Of a stretch of 64,000 bases of DNA, positions 1 through 9,960 are shown piece by piece. This DNA comes from Prolixibacteraceae bacterium UBA1413 (GTDB taxonomy: Bacteria; Bacteroidota; Bacteroidia; Bacteroidales; Prolixibacteraceae): contig DBPT01000031.1 in the NCBI GenBank assembly GCA_002304925.1, positions 1 to 64,000 of the forward strand, read 5' to 3'. Below the pieces are notes generated by a model that did no database searches, had not been told where the DNA came from, and was given only the letters and a program-made list of their open reading frames with translations. The position numbers and the translations under genes are program-made. The stretch's first letter is position 1; the number at the start of each line of letters is the position of its first letter.

Positions 1-217
1 TACGGAAAAACCGTTCAATCTATTTAAATATCAGCAGTATTGTATGTTCAACACTTGATTTTATCTCTCCTTCTTTAGTGCAATAAATTTAAAGAAAAAA
101 AGGTAGTTTTTAATCGTTTTCGCAGTTTTATTTTTAAGTTTTTTGCTTCATTGAGAGCTTAACTCAATCTGGAAAACTTTTCTTTGAAACTATGGCTCAT
201 AACGGTTTGTGAAAATC

Positions 218-334
218 GGGCGGTACGGAATTTACAACCACGCGACCAAGCGGAACCTGAGCTTACAGTTTGCCGCGGAAGAAATTCAACATGGAATAAA
301 CGCTGTCCCGATTCAATCGGGATGCAGACCGCCC
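218..334. repeat. Inverted-repeat intergenic element
   Basis: A perfect 7-bp inverted repeat (GGGCGGT at 218-224, ACCGCCC at 328-334) encloses a tight 8-bp hairpin (TCCCGATT at 306-313, AATCGGGA at 315-322). No reading frame in 1-360 resembles a protein. It could be a small palindromic repeat element or a terminator for something left of the window. Its nature is unknown. The rest of 601-805 shows nothing recognisable. Confidence 0.35.
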
Positions 335-362
335 ATATTCCTATTTATTGGGTATAGTGCTT

Positions 363-464
363 CTATTTAAGAAACTTTTGAATTTCGGATTTAAGCTTAG
401 GGAGATAAGTAGTTAGAATGGCCCAAATGTTTTCATAAAGACACTTAAGCACTTTTTCGATCAT
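363..464 (-). pseudogene. HepT-family toxin remnant with internal deletion
   Basis: A 33-residue frame begins MIEKVLKCLYE, like the start of HepT (HEPN-type RNase toxins of MntA/HepT modules). It then jumps to NIWAILTTYLPKLKSEI, which resembles the HepT C-terminus. The central helices and the catalytic R-x(4-6)-H motif are missing, so it cannot be an active RNase. The frame stays open across the junction, which suggests a clean in-frame deletion. It overlaps the end of the upstream MntA fragment, as in intact operons. Family assignment rests on remembered motifs, not on a search. Confidence 0.6.
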
Positions 465-600
465 AGACTAATCTTTTGTCCCTGTCAATAACCCTTCTGA
501 AAATTGGATTTCTTATGGCTTGGTTTTCAACAAGATCAACTTGCCTATTGAGTAGTGTCTCAAGTTTCTCTTTGAAATCCATGTAGTTATCGAAATGGCT
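445..600 (-). pseudogene. MntA-type nucleotidyltransferase antitoxin, C-terminal fragment
   Basis: Fifty-one codons running from SHFDNYMDFKEKL through LLNRQVDLV to RDKRLVYDRKSA match the C-terminal third of minimal nucleotidyltransferases (MNT/MntA), which AMPylate and neutralise HepT. An in-frame stop lies immediately upstream at 601-603. The N-terminal catalytic part (GS-x-ARG and DxD motifs) is absent from the sequence to its right. The module is therefore dead. A second remnant of the same family sits at 13060-13199. Confidence 0.6.
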
Positions 601-805
601 TTAACCTTGGGTTGAATTATTATCCATCGCTTGTGGTTTGGGATAATTCAGGATTCAAAATGCATTATAGTCATTTGATATTTTTTGAATTAATCTTTAG
701 AATAGAGGCATTCAGACCAAGAAAGAAAAATTAAATGCCGGCTCATAATCCCATGATAACCCACTGACCCCGGCATGTTTTATGACCGCGTATCGGACCC
801 GGTTG

Positions 806-1975
806 CTACTTCCTTAGTTTATATTTTAAAGCTTTCAAATTGTTGTTTCTCAACACATTATTTACTCCTCCGATTGTAAATTGAATGGTTATTGGATTTC
901 CGGTAAAATCAATAACGTCGTTTAAGGAATAATCAACCATATTATATTTCGCTCGTAATCCAAGATAAAATGAATTGGTCACATAATATCTATATCCTAA
1001 TCCAAAATTAAAATTATAACTCCCTGCTGATTCTGATGCTAAATCATTCTCTTTGTCTTCTACCAGTGCATCGAAGCCATCAAATGCAACACCTCCCGTT
1101 AATTGAATTTCATGTCCGTTATTTGAATAGATGTCTCTGCCAATGTCAAATCCAATATGTCCACCAAAAAAATGATGGGTCAATTCTAATAAACCTCCTG
1201 ATTTTGTTCTTCTCGCATAATAGTCATTGGGCGAATTAATGAATTTGAAAGTCATAGTTAAATCATAGTTCATTTTTTTATGTTTGGCGCCCATTTGAAA
1301 ACCCAATTCAGGATGTAGGCCTAATTTTGCCAGTTTTCCAGTTGGAATCCATAAACCAGTAACCCATGACATGTGAAACTCAGGCATATTCAAATATTTA
1401 TTTACAGCTCTTTCATACTCTGTTGTCAGAGGGTTCTGTCCATATATTTTAGTCTGAATTTTAGAAAATATTGTATCACTATTTTCTCCATAAAATTCTG
1501 CAAATAAGTATTCAATTTGATTCGGGTCGTATTCCCTGATTAGATTCTTTGATAATTCCTGGGTATAATTATCAAATTCCTGTCCAGGTGGTATAAAACC
1601 ATAGTAAGATTTATAATTATCATATAAATAATAATTTGAATATTTAATCATATCCATACGATTCTGATAATTGAATATATGATTAAGTGTTCCCTCTGTC
1701 AATATCGAATCATTATATTGTTTTTGTTTTAAAGCCAACAAAATCTTTGCTCTATAAATTGGTTCTCTCATGCCACATTTGAACTCCCAATATTCTAAGA
1801 GTAATTGTGCCGAATCAAGTTTGTTTTCCTGCATATATCTTATAAAACCCAATCCACTATTATAGGAGATATCGGAACAGTCTGCTTGCCTTTTTGTCAT
1901 TAAATTATCAAAGCCCTGTCCAAGTAATAAATTTGCTATAAAAAACATTACTGTAAATAATCCTGTTTTCTTCAT
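806..1975 (-). CDS. Putative outer-membrane beta-barrel protein
   Basis: The product is about 389 residues if translation starts at MKKTGLF. An ATG 33 bases upstream (2008) is possible but adds an Asn-rich stretch ahead of an ordinary signal peptide (hydrophobic TVMFFIANLLL, then GQG). The N-terminal half (mature residues 20-180) is rich in Tyr, Asp and Asn and resembles no domain I know. The C-terminal half from about residue 210 alternates polar and aromatic residues with repeated G-x-G-Y-R-Y strands, typical of small Bacteroidota outer-membrane barrels. Codon use is AT-rich compared with the metabolic genes to the right, consistent with accessory DNA. No specific function can be given. Confidence 0.6.
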   Translation of the reverse strand: MKKTGLFTVMFFIANLLLGQGFDNLMTKRQADCSDISYNSGLGFIRYMQENKLDSAQLLLEYWEFKCGMREPIYRAKILLALKQKQYNDSILTEGTLNHIFNYQNRMDMIKYSNYYLYDNYKSYYGFIPPGQEFDNYTQELSKNLIREYDPNQIEYLFAEFYGENSDTIFSKIQTKIYGQNPLTTEYERAVNKYLNMPEFHMSWVTGLWIPTGKLAKLGLHPELGFQMGAKHKKMNYDLTMTFKFINSPNDYYARRTKSGGLLELTHHFFGGHIGFDIGRDIYSNNGHEIQLTGGVAFDGFDALVEDKENDLASESAGSYNFNFGLGYRYYVTNSFYLGLRAKYNMVDYSLNDVIDFTGNPITIQFTIGGVNNVLRNNNLKALKYKLRK

Positions 1976-2004
1976 TTGGATATTTATTAAATTGTTGTTA
2001 TTGT

Positions 2005-2160
2005 TCATTCAATTGGAAGTAATTCTATACTCCTTAAGAATTGGGATGGAGTCATAAGCGGCAGTTTTGCTTTTTGAAACTCTTTCAGGTTTCTGGCAAT
2101 AATTGCATCCACTCCATTCTCTAACGCGGTGAAGTATAGTAAAGCATCTTCATTTATTAT
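2005..2160 (-). pseudogene. PIN-domain toxin, C-terminal fragment
   Basis: Reading leftward from 2160, 51 codons give INEDALLYFTALENGVDAII, then ARNLKEFQKAKLPLMTPSQF, ending at a TGA at 2005-2007. This is the last third of a VapC-like PIN RNase: the D-A-L-x-Y-x-x-A helix, the GVDAIITRN-type strand carrying the last acidic/polar site, and the TPxxFL end. The frame closes at 2173-2175 inside the neighbouring lipoprotein gene, so the first two thirds are missing. No antitoxin remains. The stop overlaps an upstream start of the barrel gene. Confidence 0.65.
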
Positions 2161-2849
2161 TCCACAGGAAATTTAGAAATACCGGGTTCACTGCATTCAA
2201 AAAGTCCTGTTTCATAGAAATAGTTAGCCATTTTTAAAGCGTCACCATTTGAATTTTTCGTCGCTCTCAATTCAAACCATTTTGGCATAAATTCATCTTG
2301 CTTTACTAATTCAGTATTCGTTTCCGCAATTATTTGATTTAAGTCTGACAGGTCGTTGTTGTCAAATACTTTCACATAAAAATAGCTTCCGTAACTGTTT
2401 ATACACAAATTTCCAATCTTTTCCCAAATTGCGTTTTCACAGTAGTCCGTTTTCATTGCGTAATGAGCGTAAGAAACAATTTTATTTTGTTCTAATTCGG
2501 AAATTATATGGGCGATTTGTCCGCAGTTTTTGGAAGATTTAAGTCTTAACGGAATCTCTTTGAATTTGTACTTTCCTGTCCTGTGAATTGTGTAGGTGTA
2601 TTTTTGGTCAAGGTAGCTTACAGTAGAAATAAAGCGTTGAATTTGACTGTCGCTATAAGCTGTGTCAACACCAAGTAAAATGTAGTTGTTTGACATTTCT
2701 CCCAAATTGTCTTTTGTTCCGTTGTAGTATTTAAAGTTTATAAACTCACAATTACCCTGCGGTGTTAAGGCGTCATCTACTTCGTCACCTTTTCTACAAC
2801 CCGTAAAAAGTAACGCAAAAGTCATAATTGATAAGATTAGATTTTTCAT
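2157..2849 (-). CDS. Lipoprotein resembling a stand-alone S8-protease propeptide
   Basis: The 230-residue product has a lipoprotein signal: hydrophobic IMTFALLFTG followed by Cys18. The C-terminal third (YFYVKVFDNNDLSDLNQI, then TNTELVKQDEFMPKWFEL, then NALKMANYFYETGLF) resembles the inhibitory propeptide found in Bacteroidota subtilisin-like (S8) proteases. In those proteins the catalytic domain follows directly after the E-P motif. Here the frame stops ten residues later and runs into a PIN-gene fragment, with no Asp/His/Ser triad. It may be a truncated protease or a genuine free-standing propeptide-like protein. The family link is from memory and moderately sure. It may sit in an operon with the barrel protein downstream. 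Confidence 0.5.
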   Translation of the reverse strand: MKNLILSIMTFALLFTGCRKGDEVDDALTPQGNCEFINFKYYNGTKDNLGEMSNNYILLGVDTAYSDSQIQRFISTVSYLDQKYTYTIHRTGKYKFKEIPLRLKSSKNCGQIAHIISELEQNKIVSYAHYAMKTDYCENAIWEKIGNLCINSYGSYFYVKVFDNNDLSDLNQIIAETNTELVKQDEFMPKWFELRATKNSNGDALKMANYFYETGLFECSEPGISKFPVE

Positions 2850-3020
2850 TGCTTTCCTTTTTTACTGTTATCAATTTTTCTTGTTGTGGTGGATTTCAAG
2901 AAAACAATACCTTAACAATTTGTATTCATATGACTGCCTCAAAATTAACCTGTTTTGTTTTCTTGACCAAATTAAATTCCTGGCAATATTGTTCTTTTCA
3001 GGTGGTGTTGGCTTATCTCT

Positions 3021-4643
3021 TTATCGGTTTTCGTCCGGCCATGGGGCGGGAGAACCGTTGGCTTTGAAAGTGGGGCGCAGGGCTCCTGCATTGCGGAGAA
3101 AATTGCCCAAACGGACAGAGAGGTCAGCAACCACGTCGGGGTGCAGGGCAGCCACATCGTTCAGTTCGCCAAGATCTTCCTGCAGGTTGTAGAGCTCTTT
3201 TTTTCCGTCGCCGTACCAGTAAACCAGTTTCCAATTGCCATTGCGGATGGTGCTGGTGGTGCCGATACCCGGGCCCACCGCTCCCCATTTGTTGGGATAG
3301 TGCCACACCAGGTCGCGACCTGTGGCTGTGGTTCCCTTCCCTAACAACATGGGTACGAAACTTTTACCATCGATTGTTTGATTTGTTACATACGCAGTGA
3401 TACCAGCCATTTCAAGGATGGTGGGAAAATAATCCTCGATAAGGAGATAGTCGTTACACACAGAGGCAGGTTTCACTTTTCCCGGCCAGGAAACGATCAT
3501 GGGTTCACGGATTCCGCCTTCATACGCCGACCCTTTTCCACTTCGCAGCGGAAGGTTGTGCGTGTGGGGTTCCCCATCCCGGGCATGAGCGCTTAATCCA
3601 CCATTGTCAGACATGAAAAGGATAATGGTATTTCCTGATATTCCCCTTTTTTCGAGGTGATCCATCAAATCTCCCAGACTCTGGTCCATCCCTTCCACCA
3701 TGGAAGCGTACCTGGCTTCGCGCTCCGGCAAACCCATCTCTTTGTATTTTCGGTAAAAACGGAGGTCCGGCTCAATCGGCGTATGTACCGCATAATGCGA
3801 CATGTAGAGATAAAAGGGTTTTTTCTCATCGAGCGCTTTGTCTATGGCGAGGATGGCTTCCTGGGTGAGCGCCTGACTCAGGTGGATAGAATCGCCATGG
3901 TATTTTTCGAGGCCGGGAACTCCCCACGGCGGGGTATGTATCCCTTTCCGGGCATTTCCAAAGTTCTTCATTCCCTGGTAACTGCCCGGGCTACCCGCTG
4001 CATGTCCAGCAATATTCAGATCGAATCCCAGCTTCAACGGATCGGAACCTGGTGTATCCATCGCTCCCCAGTGGGCTTTCCCGCAGTGAATGGTGAAATA
4101 GCCGTTTTGACGAAGAATCTCCGGCAGGGTAATTGCAAAGACTCCTCTTTCAACTGTATCGGAAGGTTGTAAACCATTCACATTCCAGGATGGGAAACTG
4201 AGTATTTCGTCGGGGAGATCCACCGAAACATTGCGTTTTAAAGTCCAGTTGGTCACCCCGTGACGGGCGGCATTCATCCCGGTCATCAGGCTGGTCCGCG
4301 TGGGGGAGCAAACGCTGCAGGCATAGGCCTGGGTGAATTTCATACCTGCCGCCGCCAGGCGCTCCATGTGGGGCGTGTGGTAGAGGTTGTTGAACGGGGT
4401 TCTTTCAGTGTGGAAGGGGACGGAAGTATCCTGCCATCCCATATCGTCGACCAGGAAGAGAAGAATGTTCGGGCGTGCCTGTGAATGGCTCTCCCCCGAC
4501 CTGCAGGAACTTCCTGAAAAGAGTCCGGCGGCCAACACCGCGGTACCCACCAGTCCGGCCTTGACCCTTCCGGCATTCAACAATTCTAAGCCAGGCAGCT
4601 CAGAATCCAACCTCATGTTCTTAAAAAATTTAGATTTGTTCAT
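3021..4643 (-). CDS. Sulfatase, Cys-type (arylsulfatase family S1)
   Basis: The 540-residue product hydrolyses an unknown sulfate ester outside the cytoplasm. After a long N-region comes a hydrophobic stretch and a lipobox ending at Cys47. The alkaline-phosphatase-fold core opens with RPNILLFLVDDMGW (Asp66 and Asp67 bind calcium). The active-site signature is CSPTRTSLMTG with Cys112, which a maturase converts to formylglycine. Further metal and sulfate contacts are visible in FYLYMSHYAVHTPI and the later SDNGG motif. The gene stands alone, with no SusC/D pair or maturase nearby, so the substrate cannot be inferred. The start is uncertain: Met10 would shorten the unusually long N-region. Confidence 0.9.
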   Translation of the reverse strand: MNKSKFFKNMRLDSELPGLELLNAGRVKAGLVGTAVLAAGLFSGSSCRSGESHSQARPNILLFLVDDMGWQDTSVPFHTERTPFNNLYHTPHMERLAAAGMKFTQAYACSVCSPTRTSLMTGMNAARHGVTNWTLKRNVSVDLPDEILSFPSWNVNGLQPSDTVERGVFAITLPEILRQNGYFTIHCGKAHWGAMDTPGSDPLKLGFDLNIAGHAAGSPGSYQGMKNFGNARKGIHTPPWGVPGLEKYHGDSIHLSQALTQEAILAIDKALDEKKPFYLYMSHYAVHTPIEPDLRFYRKYKEMGLPEREARYASMVEGMDQSLGDLMDHLEKRGISGNTIILFMSDNGGLSAHARDGEPHTHNLPLRSGKGSAYEGGIREPMIVSWPGKVKPASVCNDYLLIEDYFPTILEMAGITAYVTNQTIDGKSFVPMLLGKGTTATGRDLVWHYPNKWGAVGPGIGTTSTIRNGNWKLVYWYGDGKKELYNLQEDLGELNDVAALHPDVVADLSVRLGNFLRNAGALRPTFKANGSPAPWPDENR

Positions 4644-4892
4644 CGCGTATTTGATTCTGCTTGTAGTATCGGAATATCTTTAATTATGTTTTAATATATT
4701 GATTACCTGATTTTTACATTTTTCCTTATTCGTGAATGCACCATTGATATTATTAGAACGATCCACCCCGAGGGATACTCTCTCAGGCGATATGAAGATA
4801 AAAAAAATAGGGCTTTTTTCAACTTTTACGTGATCACAACTGTTTATTTCATATTGATCGATGCCAATAAATTTTGTAATTGTATAAATACG

Positions 4893-7157
4893 ATGTTTGA
4901 TCTTGTTTTAATTGAGAAAGTGTATGCCGGTTTCAGTGGGCGGGTTTCGGCAGCCAGGAATGTTTTGAACCGGCCGCTGACCTATGCGGAAAAAATTCTT
5001 TATGCCCATTTGTATGATTCTGCAGCCCGGCTGGCTTTTGAGCGGGGAAAATCCTATGTGGATTTCGCTCCCGACCGGGTGGCTATGCAGGATGCCACGG
5101 CCCAGATGGCTTTGCTCCAATTTATGAATGCGGGTAAACGCACTACGGCTGTGCCCTCAACAGTCCACTGCGACCATCTTATTCTGGCCCATGACAACGG
5201 CCACGCCGATCTGAAGGCTTCCCTGCAGAACAACAAGGAAGTCTTTGATTTTCTGGAATCGGTGAGCAATAAATATGGGATAGGCTTCTGGAAACCCGGC
5301 GCCGGGATCATCCACCAGGTGGTGTTGGAGAATTATGCCTTTCCGGGTGGAATGATGATTGGTACCGATTCGCACACCCCCAATGCGGGTGGACTGGGTA
5401 TGGTTGCCATCGGCGTGGGCGGCGCCGATGCGGTGGACGTAATGGCAGGCATGGCCTGGGAGTTGAAGATGCCCAAGCTTATCGGCGTCAGACTTACCGG
5501 CAGACTGAACGGCTGGACCGCCCCCAAAGATATCATCCTGAAGGTGGCAGGCATACTGACTGTGAAGGGGGGCACCGGGGCCATCATCGAGTATTTCGGG
5601 GAGGGGGCCCGCTCCCTCTCGGCCACCGGCAAGGGGACCATCTGCAACATGGGCGCCGAAGTGGGGGCCACCACCTCCCTCTTCGCTTATGACGAGGCCA
5701 TGGAGCGCTATCTTCAGGCTACTGGCCGCAGCCAGGTGGTGGAAGCTGCGGCTGCCATCAAAGAGGAACTCACCGCCGATCCGGAAGTATACGAACATCC
5801 GGAGGAATATTTCGACCAGCTTATCGAGATTAACCTCTCGGAACTGGAGCCTCATGTGAACGGCCCTTTCACCCCCGACAGGGCCACCCCCATCTCCCAA
5901 CTGGCTAAGGAAGCCACCACCCATGGCTGGCCGTTGGAAATCTCGGTCGGGCTGATCGGGAGTTGCACCAACTCCTCGTATGAAGACATCTCGCGGGCTG
6001 CCTCGATTGCCCGCCAGGCGCTGGACAAGGGACTCAAAACACGCTCGGGGTTCACCATCACCCCGGGATCGGAGCAGGTGCGCTACACCATTGAACGCGA
6101 TGGTTTTATCGACATCTTCGAGCAGATCGGCGGCAAGGTTTTCGCCAATGCCTGCGGACCCTGCATCGGCCAGTGGTCGCGACCCGGTGCCGAGAAAGGA
6201 GAGGTCAACACCATCGTCCACTCCTTCAACCGCAATTTCTCGAAACGGGCCGACGGCAATCCCAACACCCATGCTTTTGTGACCTCCCCGGAACTGGTGA
6301 CCGCCCTTTCCTTCGGGGGTCGTCTCGACTTCAACCCCCTGACCGACATCCTGATCAACGACCGGGGAGAAGCCGTGAAACTGGATCCTCCGACCGGCTT
6401 TGAGCTCCCCCCGGAGGGCTTCGACGTGAAAGATGCAGGTTACCAGGCTCCCGCGGAAGACAACAGCAGCATTGAGGTGGTTATAGACCCCGCCTCGAAT
6501 CGGTTGGAGAAACTGGCACCCTTCGCCCCCTGGGACGGGCACAACATCACTGGAGCACGGTTGCTTATCAAGGCTTTCGGAAAGTGCACCACCGACCATA
6601 TTTCGATGGCCGGACCGTGGCTGCGTTACCGTGGGCACCTCGACCACATCTCCAACAACATGCTGATCGGGGCAGTCAACGCCTTCAACCAGGCCGCCAA
6701 CAAGGTGAAGAACCAGCTTACCGGCGAATACGGAGAGGTACCGGCCGTGCAGCGGGCCTATAAAGCCGCAGGCATTCCCACCATCGTGGTGGGCGACCAC
6801 AATTACGGGGAAGGCTCCTCGCGTGAGCATGCCGCCATGGAACCCCGCCACCTGGGGGTCCGAGCCGTTATCGTCAAGTCGTTCGCCCGCATCCACGAGA
6901 CCAATCTCAAGAAACAGGGGATGCTGGCCCTTACCTTCGTCCATGAGGCCGATTACGACAAAATCGGCGAAGACGACCTGTTTAACTTCACCGACCTGGC
7001 CGCTTTTGCTCCCGGGAAACCCCTCCACCTCGAGGTGGTCCATCCCGATGGTTCCAAAGATCTGATCGCCCTCAACCATACGTTCAACGAGCAGCAGATC
7101 GGATGGTTCCTGGCCGGTTCGGCATTGAATCTCATCAGTCAGCAAAATAAGGGGTGA
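4893..7157 (+). CDS. acnA: Aconitate hydratase
   Basis: Aconitase interconverts citrate and isocitrate using a [4Fe-4S] cluster. The start at 4893 ([10 protein letters not shown]) gives 754 residues, the size of the mitochondrial-like enzymes; an in-frame ATG at 4830 adds a hydrophobic tail not expected for a cytosolic enzyme. The three cluster cysteines are Cys358 (GSCTNSS), Cys421 and Cys424 ([11 protein letters not shown]), spaced as in mitochondrial aconitase. The C-terminal swivel domain carries the [15 protein letters not shown] substrate motif. It is the first gene of a same-strand block with two isocitrate dehydrogenases and citrate synthase, so it feeds isocitrate to both neighbours. 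Confidence 0.96.
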   Translation: MFDLVLIEKVYAGFSGRVSAARNVLNRPLTYAEKILYAHLYDSAARLAFERGKSYVDFAPDRVAMQDATAQMALLQFMNAGKRTTAVPSTVHCDHLILAHDNGHADLKASLQNNKEVFDFLESVSNKYGIGFWKPGAGIIHQVVLENYAFPGGMMIGTDSHTPNAGGLGMVAIGVGGADAVDVMAGMAWELKMPKLIGVRLTGRLNGWTAPKDIILKVAGILTVKGGTGAIIEYFGEGARSLSATGKGTICNMGAEVGATTSLFAYDEAMERYLQATGRSQVVEAAAAIKEELTADPEVYEHPEEYFDQLIEINLSELEPHVNGPFTPDRATPISQLAKEATTHGWPLEISVGLIGSCTNSSYEDISRAASIARQALDKGLKTRSGFTITPGSEQVRYTIERDGFIDIFEQIGGKVFANACGPCIGQWSRPGAEKGEVNTIVHSFNRNFSKRADGNPNTHAFVTSPELVTALSFGGRLDFNPLTDILINDRGEAVKLDPPTGFELPPEGFDVKDAGYQAPAEDNSSIEVVIDPASNRLEKLAPFAPWDGHNITGARLLIKAFGKCTTDHISMAGPWLRYRGHLDHISNNMLIGAVNAFNQAANKVKNQLTGEYGEVPAVQRAYKAAGIPTIVVGDHNYGEGSSREHAAMEPRHLGVRAVIVKSFARIHETNLKKQGMLALTFVHEADYDKIGEDDLFNFTDLAAFAPGKPLHLEVVHPDGSKDLIALNHTFNEQQIGWFLAGSALNLISQQNKG

Positions 7158-7222
7158 GTCATTGAAAAACAATTCAAAAACCTGTTTGTCAGCACACTAT
7201 AACTGAATCATTTGGTAAAATC

Positions 7223-8452
7223 ATGCAAAAAATCACAGTACGCAATCCGGTAGTGGAGTTAGACGGCGACGAAATGACGCGCGTTATCTGGAAGTTCATC
7301 AAAGAGAAACTGATCCTCCCCTACCTTGACATCGACCTGAAATATTTTGATCTGGGCATAGAGCACCGCGATGCCACCGGAGACCAGGTGACCGTGGATG
7401 CCGCCCATGCTATTCTGAAGTACGGGGTAGGGATTAAGTGCGCCACCATCACTCCCGATGAGGCGCGGGTGAAGGAGTTCGGACTGAAGAAGATGTGGAA
7501 GTCGCCCAACGGGACCATCCGCAACATCCTTAACGGAACCGTTTTCCGGGAGCCCATCCTCATCCAGAATATTCCGCGGCTGGTGCCGGGGTGGAAACAT
7601 CCCATCTGCATCGGCAGGCATGCCTTCGGCGACCAGTACCAGGCCACCGATTTTGTGACCAAAGGAAAGGGAAAGCTCACCATTACCTTCACTCCGGAAG
7701 GGGGTGACCCCATCACCAGGGAGGTCTATGATTTCACCGGCGACGGGGTGGCCCTGGCCATGTACAACACCGACGAGTCGATCCGCGGTTTTGCCCGGGC
7801 CTGCATGAACCAGGCGCTGGTAAAAAAGTGGCCTCTCTACCTCTCCACGAAAAACACCATTTTGAAACAATACGACGGCCGCTTCAAGGAGATCTTCCAG
7901 GAGGTGTTCACGACAGAATTCAGTGACCTTTTCAGGGAAGCCGGTATCACCTACGAGCACCGGCTCATCGATGACATGGTAGCCGCCGCGCTTAAGTGGG
8001 AAGGGGCATTCGTTTGGGCCTGCAAGAACTATGACGGCGACGTCCAGAGCGATACAGTGGCCCAGGGCTTCGGATCGCTCGGACTGATGACCTCGGTACT
8101 GGTCACTCCCGACGGGAAGAGCATGGAGGCCGAAGCGGCCCACGGCACCGTCACCCGTCATTTCAGGATGCACCAACAGGGGAAACCCACCTCCACCAAT
8201 CCGATAGCCTCCATCTTCGCATGGACGCGCGGACTGGCATTCCGGGGGAAACTGGACAACACCCCCGAACTGGTGGAATTTGCCGAAACCCTCGAGCAGG
8301 TGTGCATCGAAACTGTCGAGAGCGGAAAGATGACCAAAGACCTGGCCCTGATTGTTCACGGCGAACAGCTCAGGGAAAGCGATTACCTCACTACGGAAGC
8401 CTTCCTCCATGCCATAGACACCAATCTGCGGCAGGCATTAGAAAGAGGTTAA
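7223..8452 (+). CDS. icd: Isocitrate dehydrogenase, NADP-type, type II (homodimeric)
   Basis: The 409-residue product oxidatively decarboxylates isocitrate to 2-oxoglutarate. It belongs to the eukaryote-like type II subfamily: N-terminal [14 protein letters not shown], the substrate loop [19 protein letters not shown], and the metal-binding [14 protein letters not shown]. The cofactor loop [15 protein letters not shown] keeps Arg312-His313, the pair that holds the 2'-phosphate of NADP in this subfamily, so NADP is the predicted cofactor. It lies 65 bp after aconitase and 190 bp before a second, type I isocitrate dehydrogenase that is not its paralogue by sequence. Confidence 0.95.
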   Translation: MQKITVRNPVVELDGDEMTRVIWKFIKEKLILPYLDIDLKYFDLGIEHRDATGDQVTVDAAHAILKYGVGIKCATITPDEARVKEFGLKKMWKSPNGTIRNILNGTVFREPILIQNIPRLVPGWKHPICIGRHAFGDQYQATDFVTKGKGKLTITFTPEGGDPITREVYDFTGDGVALAMYNTDESIRGFARACMNQALVKKWPLYLSTKNTILKQYDGRFKEIFQEVFTTEFSDLFREAGITYEHRLIDDMVAAALKWEGAFVWACKNYDGDVQSDTVAQGFGSLGLMTSVLVTPDGKSMEAEAAHGTVTRHFRMHQQGKPTSTNPIASIFAWTRGLAFRGKLDNTPELVEFAETLEQVCIETVESGKMTKDLALIVHGEQLRESDYLTTEAFLHAIDTNLRQALERG

Positions 8453-8529
8453 AGTTGAGGCTATCACCTCCGCCAACTACCTTCTTAAAACTTTGGTAGT
8501 CAAGAAGGCTACGGCACCCGAAGAAAGCA

Positions 8530-8608
8530 GAGGTTGAGATTGAGATTGAGGCAGAGGTAAAGATAAAGATTGAGGCAGAGGTTGAGGTTACAGTTAAGGT
8601 TAATATTA
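8530..8608 (+). repeat. Degenerate GAGGTT hexamer repeat
   Basis: From 8530 the sequence reads in 6-base steps as GAGGTT, GAGATT, GAGATT, GAGGCA, GAGGTA, AAGATA, AAGATT, GAGGCA, GAGGTT, GAGGTT and further decayed units. It starts 78 bp after the type II icd stop. The spacer 8461-8529 holds crossing inverted pairs (ACTACC with GGTAGT; CCTTCTT with AAGAAGG). Similar hexamer islands follow three other plus-strand genes in this window. No protein is likely from it. Confidence 0.8.
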
Positions 8609-8641
8609 ATTTCATAATCATTTGACATTTAAGATTATAAT

Positions 8642-9907
8642 ATGTCTGGAAAAATAAAAATGGTTGACGGGCATTTGGTGGTGCCTGATTTTCCCGTGAT
8701 TCCCTTTATTGAGGGAGATGGGATTGGTAAGGACATCACGGGGCCATCGCAAATGGTACTGGATGCCGCAGTAAAAAAGGCTTATGGCGACAGTCGCAGT
8801 CTGGTATGGAAAGAAGTGCCGGCAGGCAAAAAAGCCTATGAACAGACGGGAGAACATCTTCCTCAACAAACCCTGGAGGCTTTCCGGGAGTATCTGGTGG
8901 GCATTAAGGGTCCCCTGGAGACACCGGTAGGCGTAGGCATCCGTTCCCTTAACGTAGCGTTACGCCAGACTTTAGACCTCTTTGTCTGCATGCGGCCTGT
9001 CCGCTGGTTCAAAGGTGTCCCCTCTCCCATCCGCTTTCCCGACCGCGTCGACATGCACATCTTCCGGGAGAATACCGAAGATATCTATGCCGGCATTGAA
9101 TTCATGGCCGGCAGCGAGAAAGCTGAAAAGCTGAGGAAGTTTATGGAGACTGAATTGGGGGTCGACCAGGTGAGGTTTCCGGAGAGTACTTCCTACGGGG
9201 TGAAGCCCATTTCAAAGGAAGGTTCCGAGCGGCTGGTTAGGGCAGCCATCCGCTTTGCCATTGAAAGGAAGCTGCCTTCGGTGACGCTGGTCCACAAGGG
9301 GAACATCATGAAATTCACCGAAGGGGCTTTTAAGAATTACGGATATGACCTGGCGGAAGAGGAGTTTGGCGGCCATGTTTTTACCTGGCGGCAATATGAA
9401 AAAATCAAAAAGGAAAAGGGGAAAGCAGAGGCTGACGATCTCTTGGCCGAGGCTCAACGGATGCGTAAGGTGATTATCAAGGATGTCATCACCGATGCTT
9501 TTCTTCAGGAATCGCTGCTACACCCCTTTGACTATTCGGTAATAGCCACCATGAACCTTAACGGGGATTACATCTCTGACCAGTTGGCGGCGATGGTGGG
9601 CGGCATCGGGATTTCTCCGGGGGCTAACATCAATTACGACAGCGGGTATGCCATTTTCGAAGCTACGCATGGCACTGCACCCAACATTGTGGGGACCGGC
9701 AAGGCCAACCCGGGATCGCTTATCCTTTCGGGGGTGATGATGCTGGAATACCTGGGCTGGAACGAAGCCGCAGAACATGTCTACGATGCCCTCGACCATA
9801 CCTTCTCAAAACGCAAGGTTACCTACGACCTCTACAGCCAAATGGAAGGCGCCACCCTGCTCACCACGGATGAGTTCGCGCAGGAGATCATCGGAAACAT
9901 GCACTAG
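8642..9907 (+). CDS. icd: Isocitrate dehydrogenase, type I, with NAD-like cofactor residues
   Basis: The 421-residue product aligns along its length with E. coli-type isocitrate dehydrogenase: [14 protein letters not shown], the substrate loop RSLNVALRQ with Ser102 (equivalent to the regulatory Ser113), [15 protein letters not shown], and the C-terminal cofactor loop. That loop reads [19 protein letters not shown]. By E. coli numbering the five NADP determinants become Asn (344), Ile (345), Ala (351), Tyr (391) and Ser (395); four of five differ from the NADP enzyme, and Ile, Ala and Ser match the NAD-specific pattern. I infer NAD preference. An insert around residues 250-275 (charged, Lys/Glu-rich) is longer than in E. 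coli. No AceK is present in the window. Confidence 0.93.
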   Translation: MSGKIKMVDGHLVVPDFPVIPFIEGDGIGKDITGPSQMVLDAAVKKAYGDSRSLVWKEVPAGKKAYEQTGEHLPQQTLEAFREYLVGIKGPLETPVGVGIRSLNVALRQTLDLFVCMRPVRWFKGVPSPIRFPDRVDMHIFRENTEDIYAGIEFMAGSEKAEKLRKFMETELGVDQVRFPESTSYGVKPISKEGSERLVRAAIRFAIERKLPSVTLVHKGNIMKFTEGAFKNYGYDLAEEEFGGHVFTWRQYEKIKKEKGKAEADDLLAEAQRMRKVIIKDVITDAFLQESLLHPFDYSVIATMNLNGDYISDQLAAMVGGIGISPGANINYDSGYAIFEATHGTAPNIVGTGKANPGSLILSGVMMLEYLGWNEAAEHVYDALDHTFSKRKVTYDLYSQMEGATLLTTDEFAQEIIGNMH

Positions 9908-9936
9908 GAAATGTTGAGGTTTAGATTTAAAAATAT
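9908..9936 (+). repeat. Short hexamer-repeat trace after icd
   Basis: Directly after the type I icd stop the bases read GAGGTT, TAGATT, TAAAAA in 6-base register, a minimal version of the GAGGTT islands at 8530, 35711 and 47999. At this length chance is possible, so confidence is low. Confidence 0.3.
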
Positions 9937-9960
9937 ATGAATTATTAAATAAGAACTATT

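Noticed and set aside
201..334. Possible integron-like attC site
   Set aside because: The AACGG...palindrome region lacks proper RYYYAAC/GTTRRRY core sites, and no integrase or cassette is seen.
5157..7172. Long open frame (671 codons) on the minus strand of aconitase
   Set aside because: It is the antisense shadow of the high-GC acn gene; its composition is Gly/His/Val-rich without domains, and the plus strand encodes a complete enzyme.
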